From Ehretia macrophylla (Eukaryota; Streptophyta; Magnoliopsida; Boraginales; Ehretiaceae): a stretch of 64,000 nucleotides of DNA. A model generated the notes under the pieces. That model had not been told where the DNA came from. It saw only the letters and a list, made by a program, of their open reading frames with translations, and did not search any database. Shown piece by piece: positions 38,201 through 49,783 of this stretch; within the stretch, counting starts at the first letter, position 1; each line of letters opens with the position of its first letter. The translations under genes and the position numbers were made by a program. The stretch lies in contig CM075768.1 in assembly GCA_037974665.1 (NCBI GenBank), positions 6,535,501-6,599,500 of the forward strand. Direction: 5' to 3'.

Positions 38201-38637
38201 AGTTAGTTGGGTTGTAATAATTTTATGCTTTGCTTTAATGTTTAATATTGCATGCTTGTGTGGTTAGTAGGAGCTAGTTGGTTGCTTGACTAATCTTGTA
38301 AGAGAGAAATGTGAATATGATTAGAGTGGTAAGATAAGCGGATTCAAAACATAGAATTTCATTGGATTTGGTTTTACATGCTTGAATGGTATATTGTCTT
38401 GGTCTAAGGCTTGGATGACCTTAGTGTTGGGGAAGTTGCGTGGTTGAAGTTTGGAGTTGTTGAAAATGTGGTAGTATGCGGTTTGTGGCTTTATCTTTTG
38501 TTCACAGGTAACCAGCTAGGCTTATAAATAGGGGAAACGTTATCCGTTTTTCCTAAATTTCGTGTCAGGTTTGGAATTAGATTGAGAATAGCATGATTAA
38601 TAGAAGTCCCGATTCCGTGAGGGATCGGGGCTTTACA
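35225..38637 (+). repeat. 3' LTR of giant-LTR element A
   Basis: Uninterrupted partner of the split 5' LTR. TATA box at 35619-35624, donor-like AGGTGAGGG (GT at 35794), hairpin at 37959-37978 with one wobble and one mismatch, end at CTTTACA (38637). Confidence 0.92.
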
Positions 38638-38642
38638 GGTAT

Positions 38643-40876
38643 AATATCACAAACGATACCACCTGTTACACCATAATTAAATTGGGTTTTTGAACGTAGG
38701 AATCGTACATTGTTAGATATGATACGGTCTATGATCAGTTACACAGATCTTCCCATTTCATTGTGGGGTTATACACTTCTTACGGCTATTTATTTGTTTA
38801 ATAGAGTTCGAACGAAAGCTATTCTTACAACATCGTATGAGATGTGGTATGGTAGTAAATCGAGTCTTAAGCATGTTAAGATTTGGGGTTGTCCTACTTT
38901 TGTGAAGAAACTTAAGTTATACAAGTTGGAAACGCGATCTGATAAAGGTAGGTTTGTAGGATATTCTAAGAAAACTAAAGGATATAATTTTTATTTTCCT
39001 TGCGATCAAAGAGTTTTGATTAGTCAGGATGCTGTCTTTCTTGAGAAAAATTTCATGCAAGAATGAGGCAATGTGAGGAAAATAGAAATTGAGGATGAGT
39101 CATCTATACCACAAAATGACCTAGATCAAGATTCTGAGCTCGTTCAATAGAGTCCAGAATATGTCATCATACAGATTACTCGTAGATCTAGTAGGGTATC
39201 TCTACCTCCTGAACAATATGGGTATCTTCTTGAGGATGCACAAAAGTTGTTTGTGTAAGGAGATAATGATCATGTGGATGATCCTACTACTTATAAAGAT
39301 GTGATATTGGATATCAATTATGAGAAGTGGAAACAGGCAATGCAAGTAGAAATGGACTCCATGCACTTCAATGAAGTTTAAAGCTTGGTAGATCCACTTG
39401 AAGGTATTGTACCTATAAGGTGTAAATGGGTATTCAAGAGAAAACTTGGAGCTGATGGAAAAGGTGAGACTTTTAAAGCTAGACTTGTGGCTAAAGCTAT
39501 TGTGAGAAATAAGGTGTTGATTATGACAAAACCTTTTTGCCTATCGCTATGCTTAAGTCCATTCAAATTATGCTTGTTATTGCTGCATACTATGATTATG
39601 ACATTTGGCAAATGGATGTCAAAACCACGATCCTAAATGGATTTCTTGATGAAGATATCTATATGGAGTAACCTTAAGGTTTTGAATCCAAGGATCATAA
39701 AGTATGCAAGTTTAAGAGATCAATTTATAGTCTCAAGCAAGCTTCTCGTTTTTGGAACATTAGATTCAATAGTAAGATCAAGGAGTTTTGTTTCATAAGG
39801 AGTGAGGATGAGCCCTGTGTTTTACAAGAAGGTTAATAGGAGTACAACCAGTTTCCTACTCTTGTATATTGATAACATCCTAATCATGGGTAATAATACA
39901 GGACATATGATGTATACAAAGATCTGGTTGAGTAATAAGTTCTCCATGAATGATTTGGGAGAAGCCACTTACATCTTGGGAATTCATGTTTATAGGGATA
40001 TAACGAACAAATTAATTAGCTTATCTCAAAGTATGTACATAGAAAAGATCTTGAAAAAGTTTAAGATGGACAATTCTAAAAAAGGTCTTTTGCCTATAAG
40101 GCATAAAATATATCTTTCTAAAGAAATGTTTCCCAAAACCATCGAGAAAAAGCAACACATGGAAAAGGTACCTTATGCCTCAATTATAGGCAATCTCATG
40201 TATGCCATGCTATGTACACGACCTAATATTGCGCATGCTGTAATTGTTACGAGTAGATACCAGTTCAATCTGGGTAAAGATCACTGGATAATTGTGAAAC
40301 ATATCCTTAAATACTTGAGAAGAACTAAGGATATGGTTTTAATTTATGGAGACAATGAACTCCGTGTGGACGAATACACCGATTTAGATTTCTAATTTGA
40401 TAAAGAGGATAGAAATCTATATTTGGGTTCATATTTGTTTGTAATAGAGGAGCAATCAGTTGGAAGAGTTCCAAATAGACAGTGATTGTTGATTACACTA
40501 TATAAGCTTGCCGCATATGATGCTACAAAAGAAGTAGTTTGGATTAAGAAGTTTGTAAAAGAACTTGAAGTCGTTCCATCCATCGAATTGTCGATACCTT
40601 TGTATTGTGATAACAATGGAACTATTACACAAGCTAAGGAACCAAGATCTCACCAGAAATCCAAACATATTGAAAGGAGGTTTCATATTATTCGAGAGAT
40701 TGATGCTAAAAAAGAAATTAATTTGCAGAAAGTTCCAACATTGGATAATGTAGCTGACCCACTCACTAAAGCTATGAGTCAGTTACAACTTGATTATCAT
40801 CTTGAGAAGATGGGTATGAGATACCATAGTATGATGACTAGTTCTATGTAATATAATATTAGTATAAGTGGGAGAT
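38643..40876 (+). mobile_element. Copia interior: rest of integrase, reverse transcriptase, RNase H, PPT
   Basis: Integrase resumes with RTLLDMIRSMISYTDLP (about 38700). The reverse transcriptase part follows (about 39380-40070), with CKWVFKRKLGADG near 39420 and the block around 39870 that corresponds to the catalytic loop. LMYAMLCTRPNIAHAV is at about 40200. RNase H has KSKHIERRFHIIREI (about 40657-40700) and DPLTKAM (about 40760). AAGTGGGAGAT at 40866-40876 is the polypurine tract next to the 3' LTR. Heavily broken. Confidence 0.87.
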
Positions 40877-41771
40877 TGTTAGTTGAACAAATCACTAAAT
40901 ATGACGTGAATAACAAATTACATGATGTCAGATTAATAATTTGTTATTCGTTGCGATTGTACATGTAATCCTTTGACTTGAGACATTATAGCTGTCATAT
41001 GTATTGGAGTTTAATACTTATAGTTGGACAATGGTTATCTTCGTTAATGAGATGAGATACGACCTCTTGTAGTTTTATTCTTCCGGTATAGTGATTGACA
41101 GGTAGTTGTCAAGAGAGGACCCACTAACCTTCGACATGAGGTAATGTCTTATGCAATCTTAGTTTAGTTGTTGAATGAGAAAGTCCTTAGCCAAGGCATG
41201 AATGATAGAAATGAGTTTTCCCATAGGTGTCATATCTCGTTACACTATTTGGATCTATGCATAGTATCGAGTTTATGAATTTAATCATATCATGGTTCTT
41301 ACTCAGTCAAGACAAATTAATGGAAGGATTGAATTGCATGGAAGTTGTCGACTATAAATAGGTTCACGTGAATTTGACTTCATTGCCTTAAAAATTGTCT
41401 TGATATGTTGCTAAACATCACTCAAAACCTTGAAGATATTTTGAGAATGAAGAAGACATTCTCAAAATAGATTAAAAGAGTTTAATTGTCTCTCATTACT
41501 ATTTGGCGGTGAATCTAGAAAGTCACATACAATAAAGCATGGTGAATGGTTTTCTATTGAGCTTGTATCTTGTTTCTCTAGAATTGTTAACGTGTTAACA
41601 ATTGTATAATTAACCATTGAAAAATTAATGGGGCCAATGTGTAATTGTCGTTAATTGTAGGGGCCAATGTACAAATAGAGAAAAGTTGTCTTCATAATTT
41701 AATGTAATGGTGATTAGCTTAATTAGGTATTTGAACAATTAGAAAGATTGACTAATTATATGTATATATAA

Positions 41772-41840
<69 letters not shown>

Positions 41841-42504
41841 GCCTTCCAAAATAAAGATTCTAAATGCTTGGAAGTGAATTGCCCACATCACCTACTTAAT
41901 GACTAAGTTATGTACATGTAGTCTAGAATACACAAGACATATATTATGCAATTTTGAATTGGCAAAAATATATGTATGATAAGTATGTATATGTGATATA
42001 GAAATATCTCACTTAGCTTCTTGAGTAAGCTTTGTACATCATACAAAAAGGCAAGAGAAAAACAAAAAAAAGAACACTTCTCTACCTACCAAGATGGTTC
42101 GACCATGAGAAGAAAAATAGAGAAAAAAAATTTGTTTTGCTCTTCTAACCCTTCAAGCTTAATTTTTTTCATGCATTAAGCTAGCACAACTATCCTAAAA
42201 GATCATGGCGGCCATTCTTTTACTTGTGTGGAAGCACTAGACCTCTTGCACTTGTGAAAGAAACCGATCTTCCATCTTATGAACAAAGCTTGGTCTTCAT
42301 AGCTTGGTCTTCAAGAGGTATATTGTAGATTTAACTCTTGATTATATATATTTACTATATATTGGGTTTATTATGTTGATTACATAACATCAAACTTAGG
42401 GTTTTGTTTACATATACTTGTAATGTAAAGAAACTTTGAATTTCGAGTCTTGATTCCGCTTAGATTATGAGCATGATTATGTGTAAACCCTAGGAGATCC
42501 TTCA
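40877..42504 (+). repeat. 3' LTR of the nested-host Copia element
   Basis: Matches 15845-17468 from TGTTAGTTGAAC to GATCCTTCA. It has its own expanded TA microsatellite at 41777-41836, at a different place from the one in the 5' LTR. Confidence 0.9.
41777..41836. repeat. (TA)n microsatellite, about 30 units
   Basis: A pure TA run within the 3' LTR. The same place in the 5' LTR (about 16744) has only a short TA stretch. Confidence 0.97.
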
Positions 42505-43245
42505 CTTCCTTCAGGTCATTGATTTTTGAATAAGCCAGTGTAATTAATTAGATGTGTTTTGCAAACAAATTTATTTACAACTCCATGATATAAGATGAAA
42601 ATTGGATCTCTATCTCATACCTTATAGCATCATGAAATAATTAAATAACCTAAGCATACCTTGATATTCTTAAATCACTTAAAAGATATACATAATAGTA
42701 TGTAAACTTAATATAGATAACTTTTATAGTATATATCTTAAATTAGTACACCCTATGACTAACTTGATTTTCTATTCCCTTACTCTATAAACTTTTATGT
42801 TTGTCAATTGATGAAAAAACAAACTTAGGGATGGTTGAGTGGAGAAAGGGACCAAGAGTCCTTTATATAGTAATCTTCAATTAATTCCATCAATCATGGA
42901 CTAAATTAGAAACAACCTTCATGAACCCACTAACCCCACTGACCTCAACAAGTACACCATAATATAGGCTATAGTTAACCCACTAACCCCATTAAGTTCT
43001 TCCATGATGTTGGGATATAAAAAGCACACTAAGTGTATCATAATATAGGGTCATAAAATAGGTGAATTCAATATTGTATTAGATATATAGATTCTTCATA
43101 TTCCTCTTATCCTTTTATGAATACACTAAATATTTCATTATGTAGGAAGTTATATACGGGTTCATAACTTTGGTCATCGGACCACCACAATTTATTTTGT
43201 ATTTTATGTGGTCATGAAGGTCACCTTACGCAAAAACTTCTTACA
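42505..43245 (-). mobile_element. probable 3' LTR piece of a minus-strand Copia-like element
   Basis: On the minus strand CCAAGTGGGAGAA (43246-43258) is directly followed by TGTAAGAAGTTTTTGCG, the usual pairing of Copia polypurine tract and LTR start. The LTR would run leftward from 43245. Its far end is not seen. The old Copia element may have inserted into it. Confidence 0.6.
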
Positions 43246-45149
43246 TTCTCCCACTTGGCCAAATGATCACATAACATATGTGATACCTATTATTGGATTC
43301 ATTTAGTGACTACCTCAATAATAACATAATATTTATCTAAACAAACAACTAATATGGATCATGGCAATTTTATATCAAATCAAATGATATAATTCCATCC
43401 ATGTATCATATTACCAGCCATTTACTTAGTTAAATCTTAATGAGGAATAAAAACAACAACATGATGCATGCATATCCTTAAAATGAAAACCATAAGGTCC
43501 CACTTTCATGTCAATAATTTGACAATTCCAGTAAACTTTTATTCCATACAAAATGTGCACAATAGAAACTAGAAAAATATTGCTTTGATATGTCCAACTA
43601 TTAACCATTAGTAGGATCCCTTGTAATTTTCATACTTTATTCATGTGCTAGTACTTTCATGAGGATCTATAATTATCACTTCAAGTGATGTAGATTATGG
43701 ACACCTTCACTTAGCATACTATAAGAGGCTTATGCTAAACTTATTAGCTTAAACCTTACACAAAAATATGTCATTTTGATTCGTTAGAAATATCTTTAAT
43801 ATGAAACAAATAGCTTCCTCAAAATTTATTTTCTCTAATATATAACCAACCCAAATCACTTTAATGAATCACTTTCACTTAACCTTAAACGTGATATCAA
43901 TATTTATATATCACTTCTTGAAAGTTAATGATCTGCCCCATAGTGTGTAAAAATATTTATAAGTATTTCAACCAAAAATATAATACATGAATAATACTAA
44001 AATCATGTATTCAATTACCTTATGAATATTTATAAGGCTTCTTACTTTTATTAATAGAATATGAGGTTATGGCAAAAATTGCACCCTTCACTCTAAGTAG
44101 TATAAAAATATACTAGTAATATCCTTCAAGTGAAAAACATATCAACAAATTTTGAAGATATAATAATAGTGAAACAAAAAAAATTAACTTATTCTCACTA
44201 TTCTCCATAAATATATAAAATCATAATTGGGAGAAAAAAATTTATCTTATAAATCCCATAATCTTTTCAAGAAGTAAACTTTACTACCAATCTCAAATAA
44301 ATCTATCTTATAACTTAATGGTTGAAAAACTTTAAGCAAAGTATAGTATAGAATATCGAAAAATCATGATCATCATAACGAGTGCATACTCAAAATAAAA
44401 ATTTATTTTAAGAAAAGCACTCAACATTAAAATATTGGATATATATTTTAATTAGAAGCTATCAATCATTTCAATAATTCTAAGCAATATATTACTATAA
44501 TAGTGAGAAATTTATTAGATCATCACTATCACCTTTGGGTAAAAAAAGTGATATGCTAATAATTTCACTCCCAGGTGATTTTAAGCATATTTGTTCTTAT
44601 CATCACAAACAACTATTGCTTAATCACATTGTACCTTTAGGTAAAGACTGTGACAATCTAGTGATTCACTCAATCATTGAATTAACAAATATGCATGACC
44701 ATTATCAACTATGTCATGCAATTATTGCGAGTAATCAAATGCATCATCATATCTTTTCTTTGGGTAAAAATAATGATATGCATCATCATATCTTTTCTTT
44801 GGGTAAAAATAATGGTATGCATCATCATATCTTTTCTTTGGGTAAAAATAATGATATGCAAGTGATTCACTTGATAAGTGATTTTTTCAATAATTCACTT
44901 ATACCATTATAAAAATTGAGATGATATATACCTTTGGGTATAACACAACTCAACTTTACTTTTCATCATAGAAATCATAAATCACCTGAGTAATTTATAT
45001 CTCTATAATTAACATAGACTTACAAAACTATGCATATTTATTTATCAAATGGGGGTGATTATGTTACTTTGGCGGCAACCAATCCATCATTAAATTTAGA
45101 ATCCAAATGATGGTTACTAATGATTGAATCACTTTGGCGACTAGCAATC
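43246..45149 (-). mobile_element. non-coding 3' interior of the minus-strand Copia-like element
   Basis: Begins with the purine tract. It is otherwise AT-rich and has no protein domain. It holds a family of degenerate CTTTGGGTAAA repeats at about 44536, 44635, 44758-44850 and 44931, and a perfect 39-base tandem array. It is cut at 45150 by the LTR of giant-LTR element B. Confidence 0.5.
44739..44855. repeat. three tandem copies of a 39-bp unit
   Basis: The copies are 44739-44777, 44778-44816 and 44817-44855, each starting ATGCATCATCATATC and containing TTTGGGTAAAAATAATG. They differ at one base. The unit is 13 codons long, so it reads as MHHHIFSLGKNND repeats in one frame. Confidence 0.97.
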
Positions 45150-48100
45150 TGTAACGGCCTGATCCCTTACGGAATCAAATCCATGATCCTAATACCCTAA
45201 GTCACAGAAAACGAGAAAAAACAGACAGAGTTTTCTCTGTTTCTAGGCCAAACCAAGTACTTGCACTCAGAAGAAATTAACCACAACAGCATACATAACA
45301 TTTATAAAGTTCCATTTCTAGTTCTCAACAAAACTTGGCCTTTCATACCACCTTGCATGTTACCCTAGACAATAATAAATCAAATTAATACTAGCTTATC
45401 ATACCATTGTAATTATACTTAAAAGATAAACTTATTACATTTATACTACTCTAATAACTCCTCTAACTCTAATTATATTCCTTTATATAAAGATTACATT
45501 CGAGATCATTGAATTATATACAAAATCACCAAAACTTCAAAATAATACAAAGACATGAATTCAACTAAGTCTCTACTTTACAAATTATGCAATCACGAGC
45601 AAACAACACTCCAATGCACAAAAGTCCAGATAGCTTGTAGGCACTTCAATTCCTTCGTGCTAAACCTGAAAATGTTAGAAAGAGGTGAATGAACAAACAT
45701 TGTTGCTCAGTGAAGGAGGGGAACAGTTATCCGGGGAGTTTTGAAAACCTTCCGTGCAATGCAAATAAGTCATAAAATCATTAACATGACAAAATACTAA
45801 TTCAAGATGATAAATCTAAAAGCTCATTTTAGAAAACTATAACTAGGTAATAATCTATATGCAAGCAATAGAAGATAATAATATAATCAACTAACACCAC
45901 AAATTTAATAACATTTAAGCAAGAATATAATCATTTGTAATTCTCCAAGGATTGAGGGCCCAAGTGAGAGTTACTCAAAAGGATACAAGGTTGACCCCGA
46001 GCACGAACCACGAACACGAGCCACGAACCATGAACCACAAACCACAAACAACAAATTCAATAAGTCGGCACCACTATACACCAACGGGGGTACTTTGGAT
46101 ATATGACCCCATTAATCCTATGACCCAACTCACCCAGGGAGGAATCCCTAGTGAGAGAGGGAATAGGGCACGGAGCTAGAGCAACCAACCTTGCCAAGCC
46201 CGATGCCTCCCAAAGAAGTCCATTGCATCCGCCCCGACAATAAGGTTGAACAACCATCGATATGAGAATTATGAATATAGCATACACAAGAAGTAGTTTA
46301 ACAATCCAATAACACATAAAGAGGAACAACAAAGTATGTTGTCCTCAACTCAATATAGCAACAATAAGCACACACAAACTCAAGCGATTATACTAAATCA
46401 TACAATTTATGAGTAATAAAATAAACTGAGATGCACACAAGAATGAAATCTCCCACATCTCTATCGCGCTTCAAGATGCAAGAATGGCTTCAACTCACTC
46501 TCAATCACCTTGGATAGTCAACCGAGCATTCTTGTAGCTAAAAACCCATTTCATAACTTCTTAGATAGCATTAACTATATTAATAATTAACAAGATAACC
46601 TTTATAACAAGCTCAAGCAAACACCCCTTTTGTAACAACCATTAATTATCCAATAATTCACATATAAGTAGCAATAGCAATATAACAAGATATAACAAAG
46701 TAATCATGCAACTCAACTCACGAAACGTCACCAATAAGATAAACATTCTATACAAATGCAGTTAACCACTTAACTAATCAATTAAAAGTCAATTTCTAAC
46801 AACTATTTCAATTTTTTTTATTAACTAGCTCTTTAGTTCAATTACAAATACAAACTAACCATAAGCCACGCAATCCACAAACCAACTATCCTATGCTTAT
46901 GAGGACACTTTATGATACCTTTTAAGGCTAGGAAATCCCATTTTAAACTATAATTACAACTTAACCCCGATTATCCCCTTTGACCATTTGTACTACGACA
47001 CCCTAAACCAATCATTAAATCAACGACATAAACACACCATATTCATTATTTAACACATTTAGGACCCTACAACACATCAAAATACACATGGACAATATTT
47101 CACGATTATGGCCCCTTTATGTTCAAACAATTCTAACTAAGTTCTAATCACTTCCCAACCAATTTAAGCATCAATCTAGACATTATATCATTTATGGCAC
47201 ATATTTCAATCATTAAACCAAGCTTATAAGACCCAATTACATAAACCCCTTCAAACACACACAAAGGGCTATAAATTCTGACGTTAACGAAACTTGATAA
47301 ATTTTATCAATTAACACTTTTAGTATTACTAGAATATATATCAATCATTAAATCAAGCATTGAAACAAGAATTCAAAAGTCTGCATGAATAGTGCCAACA
47401 ACATAATCTTTAAAATTCAAACTATGCATATACTACATAAATACATGAAACAACCTTAAAAGTATGTTCTCCTAGTCCTATGGACACAATATATAGCATC
47501 AATTGGATTTCTAAGAAGCATATATATTATAAACATTTTAAAACATAATCTACATATAAGCTTGTTATACAAATTTTGAAGAAAACCCTCACCAAACAAG
47601 ATATAAATGCTTGGAATAGGCTTAGGAATGGATCAAGTCAACTTGAAATGGCTTGGAATGTATCAATTGTTCAAACCCTAGCTTTGTTTTTCCCCAATTT
47701 TTCCATTGCTCAACCCGACGGGTTCCTTGGCCTTTTTTTTTCTTTCCTATTTTTGTTTTTTCTTTCCAACTAATATGAATGACCTATAATGATAACTAAT
47801 GTTTTGCTTTTGACTCCTTGAGTGCTCTACATATTTTTTTCTTTGCTTCGAGTTTTCACCACCTGAGTCCAATCTTTTATTTTTTTTATTTTATGCTTTG
47901 CTTGTTAATTTGCTTTGTATACAAAGTCTACTAATGTACTAACTATATTAAAAGACTACTAAGGCTAGCTAACTAAAATAAAATGAAAGCTATTAAAATT
48001 AAGTCTAACCAAATTAAAACTAAGCCCAGACAAATTAAAACACCTAATTCTACCTTCCTGGACATGCGGTGCACATAAAGAATACTGATCGAATTCATAT

Positions 48101-48626
48101 AATAATTCACTTAAGGCAATTATGAAAGCAGATATAATAAATAAATTAAACGAAAATTGTCTCTTGGCTCGAGATATATAAGTCAATTAAATATAAACAA
48201 ATAATAAATATAAAATAATCATTTCTAGTAAGTAGATGAAATTCACATAAATATATTTATTATTAAAACTATTAAGATAGCACATTCAGGTCCAAACAAT
48301 TAAATAAATATAATTATTTAAAATAACCTTCTAGCCCGTTCAAATCTAGGCCAATTAAAGAAATGTAATTTTTTAAATAATAAGGTAGCTCGTTTGGGTT
48401 CGGGTCCGAGCTTTCAGTTCGAACAGTAAAATAATTTAATTGTAAGGCAAATAGAATAAATTTAAATCAATAAAATAATAAATTATTTGTCCCGACAAGT
48501 CAGTTAATTATAAATTGAATAAAAGCAAATAAGTATTAATGCACGTTTTCCAAGAATTTTATAAATTAATGAAATAAATAAATATAAATTAATAAAATAA
48601 ATGTGTGGTCGGGCTCGGGCGTCACA
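45150..48626 (-). repeat. 3' LTR of giant-LTR element B, minus strand
   Basis: A 3477-base LTR that reads TGTGACGCCCGAGCCC at its sense start (48626) and ends GGGATCAGGCCGTTACA (sense) at 45150. It shares with element A and the Tekay LTR the donor-like GTGAGGG (47587-47592, reverse), the GCATTGCA motif (about 45757-45764), the hairpin (45690-45709) and a CAGG acceptor-like site near 45666. The right side abuts a purine tract, so it is the 3' LTR. Confidence 0.87.
45690..45709 (-). other. LTR hairpin, giant-LTR element B
   Basis: In the sense RNA TGAGCAA pairs with TTGTTCA with one G-U wobble. Confidence 0.7.
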
Positions 48627-49783
48627 TTCTTCCCCCTTAAAACAATTGCATCCACGCAATTTTTCTTTCAAGAGAACTCCACATTGAACTACATTAACTC
48701 TGGCTCGATCATACGAGATAAAGTATTGAATACTATTAGTCAAATTCTGAACACCATATACAAACTCCAATATGAAATCCCAACAAGAATTCCAAGAAAA
48801 TACCAACGGAAAGGCGCCGTGAGAAATCCAGACTAAGAAGGCCAAATAAAAGTTCCTATGAAAATACCACTCAAAAATTCGAGTAAGAATTTCCTCTGAA
48901 GATAAAGACCATATAAGAATCCCAGTGAAGAATGCTAGCAAGAAGTTCGTCCCATAATTCCAGTTAATACAGTCGTGAAAGTATCCATAATAAGCCCAAG
49001 TACAATACCACATATAATACCAAGGAAATACACCAAGCGAGAATCTTCAATTAGAAATCTCATAAAAAATCCTCAAACATGTATACTGATCTAGGAGACC
49101 AAATAAAGGTTCCTATTAGGAACAACAGTTGCGCATAAAAGAAAGTCATAGAAGAATTCCAATGGTCAAGTCTCAAATATAAACACCGACTTCCAAATAG
49201 ATGTTTGAAAATGCCTCTCATTACTGTTGGTCCAAATCTTGGTTGGTCTGCCACCAACCATCTCTCTTTAGGGGGAGAAGATTTCCTTACCATTCAATAG
49301 GCTATGCATGCATGCCATGGAATCTCATAAGAAACACATTTTCTAATACATTCATAATACATTTGACACATTGTTCACATACTATGAAACTAAGACATAT
49401 GCATAAATATTCTTTAAGCTATTATGCAACTAATGGTTATACAAGAGTTTTATAATATCCAGTCTACTTAACAAGATAACCTAATTCAAATAATAACACA
49501 ACTTACCCCATGGAACTAAAGTACACACATTTACAATCAATAGTAAAACAAGTAATTATTCATAGAGTCACTTCAATTCACGAATGGCCACTCCATTACA
49601 CATATCAAACATTTATCACATATCACACAATCATAACACATGGGTGCACACATTCATTTCAGAACACATAAATCTCATATACAGGCACACACAATCATTC
49701 AAAACACACTTCACAAGCACACACTCAAAAGTTGATACCCAACATACTGAGGACCCTGTCCAGACTGAGAGCTATCTAAGCTA
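48627..49783 (-). mobile_element. non-coding interior of giant-LTR element B
   Basis: Sense strand from right to left. A degenerate initiator-Met primer site (about 49776-49791) is followed by GAGCTATC/GGACAGGGTCC-type text as in elements A and C, then the shared block at 49260-49285. AAATTGCGTGGATGCAATT and a TAA lie against the AAGGGGGAAGAA purine tract (about 48627-48640). No gag or pol. The 5' LTR is not adjacent and may lie beyond the later insertions, outside the window. Confidence 0.8.

Larger units (their letters stand above)
27555..38637 (+). mobile_element. giant-LTR non-coding element (LARD-like), inserted in Copia integrase
   Basis: Perfect GGTAT target duplications flank it (27550-27554 and 38638-38642). 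The LTRs start TGTGACGCCC and end CGGGGCGTTACA or a close variant. The 5' LTR is 27555-34248 but includes a solo LTR insertion. Without that it is 3422 bases, against 3413 for the 3' LTR (35225-38637). The interior, 34249-35224, is under 1 kb and has no gag or pol. The LTRs therefore make up nearly 90% of the element. LTR divergence is about 6% by eye over some 480 bases sampled. It must have been moved by proteins from an autonomous relative. Confidence 0.9.
15845..42504 (+). mobile_element. old Ty1/copia element carrying nested insertions
   Basis: Two LTRs of about 1.63 kb bound this element (15845-17468 and 40877-42504). Its own sequence is about 8.9 kb. The rest is two insertions, at 17736-24436 and 27555-38637. 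Parts in order: 5' LTR, primer site (17471), leader, gag (about 25800-26560), protease (near 26700), integrase (about 27080-27549 and from 38643), reverse transcriptase (about 39380-40070), RNase H (about 40380-40850), purine tract and 3' LTR. The coding part is broken in many places. LTR divergence by eye exceeds 10% in the first 200 bases, making it the oldest full element here. The flanks do not show a clear 5-base target duplication. Confidence 0.88.

Noticed and set aside
44739-44855. CRISPR-like regular repeats
   Set aside because: The units are directly adjacent without spacers, and the sequence is plant nuclear DNA.
44535-44912. A 125-codon open frame with His-rich 13-residue repeats as a protein gene
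   Set aside because: The frame is open because the tandem unit is 39 bases long. It has no recognised domain, signal peptide or upstream signals, and it lies inside a non-coding retroelement region.
48504-49013. A 169-codon minus-strand frame at the end of element B as an envelope-like or regulatory gene
   Set aside because: It crosses the LTR and interior border, has biased Trp/Phe-rich composition from TTC/TGG repeats, and has no counterpart in elements A or C.
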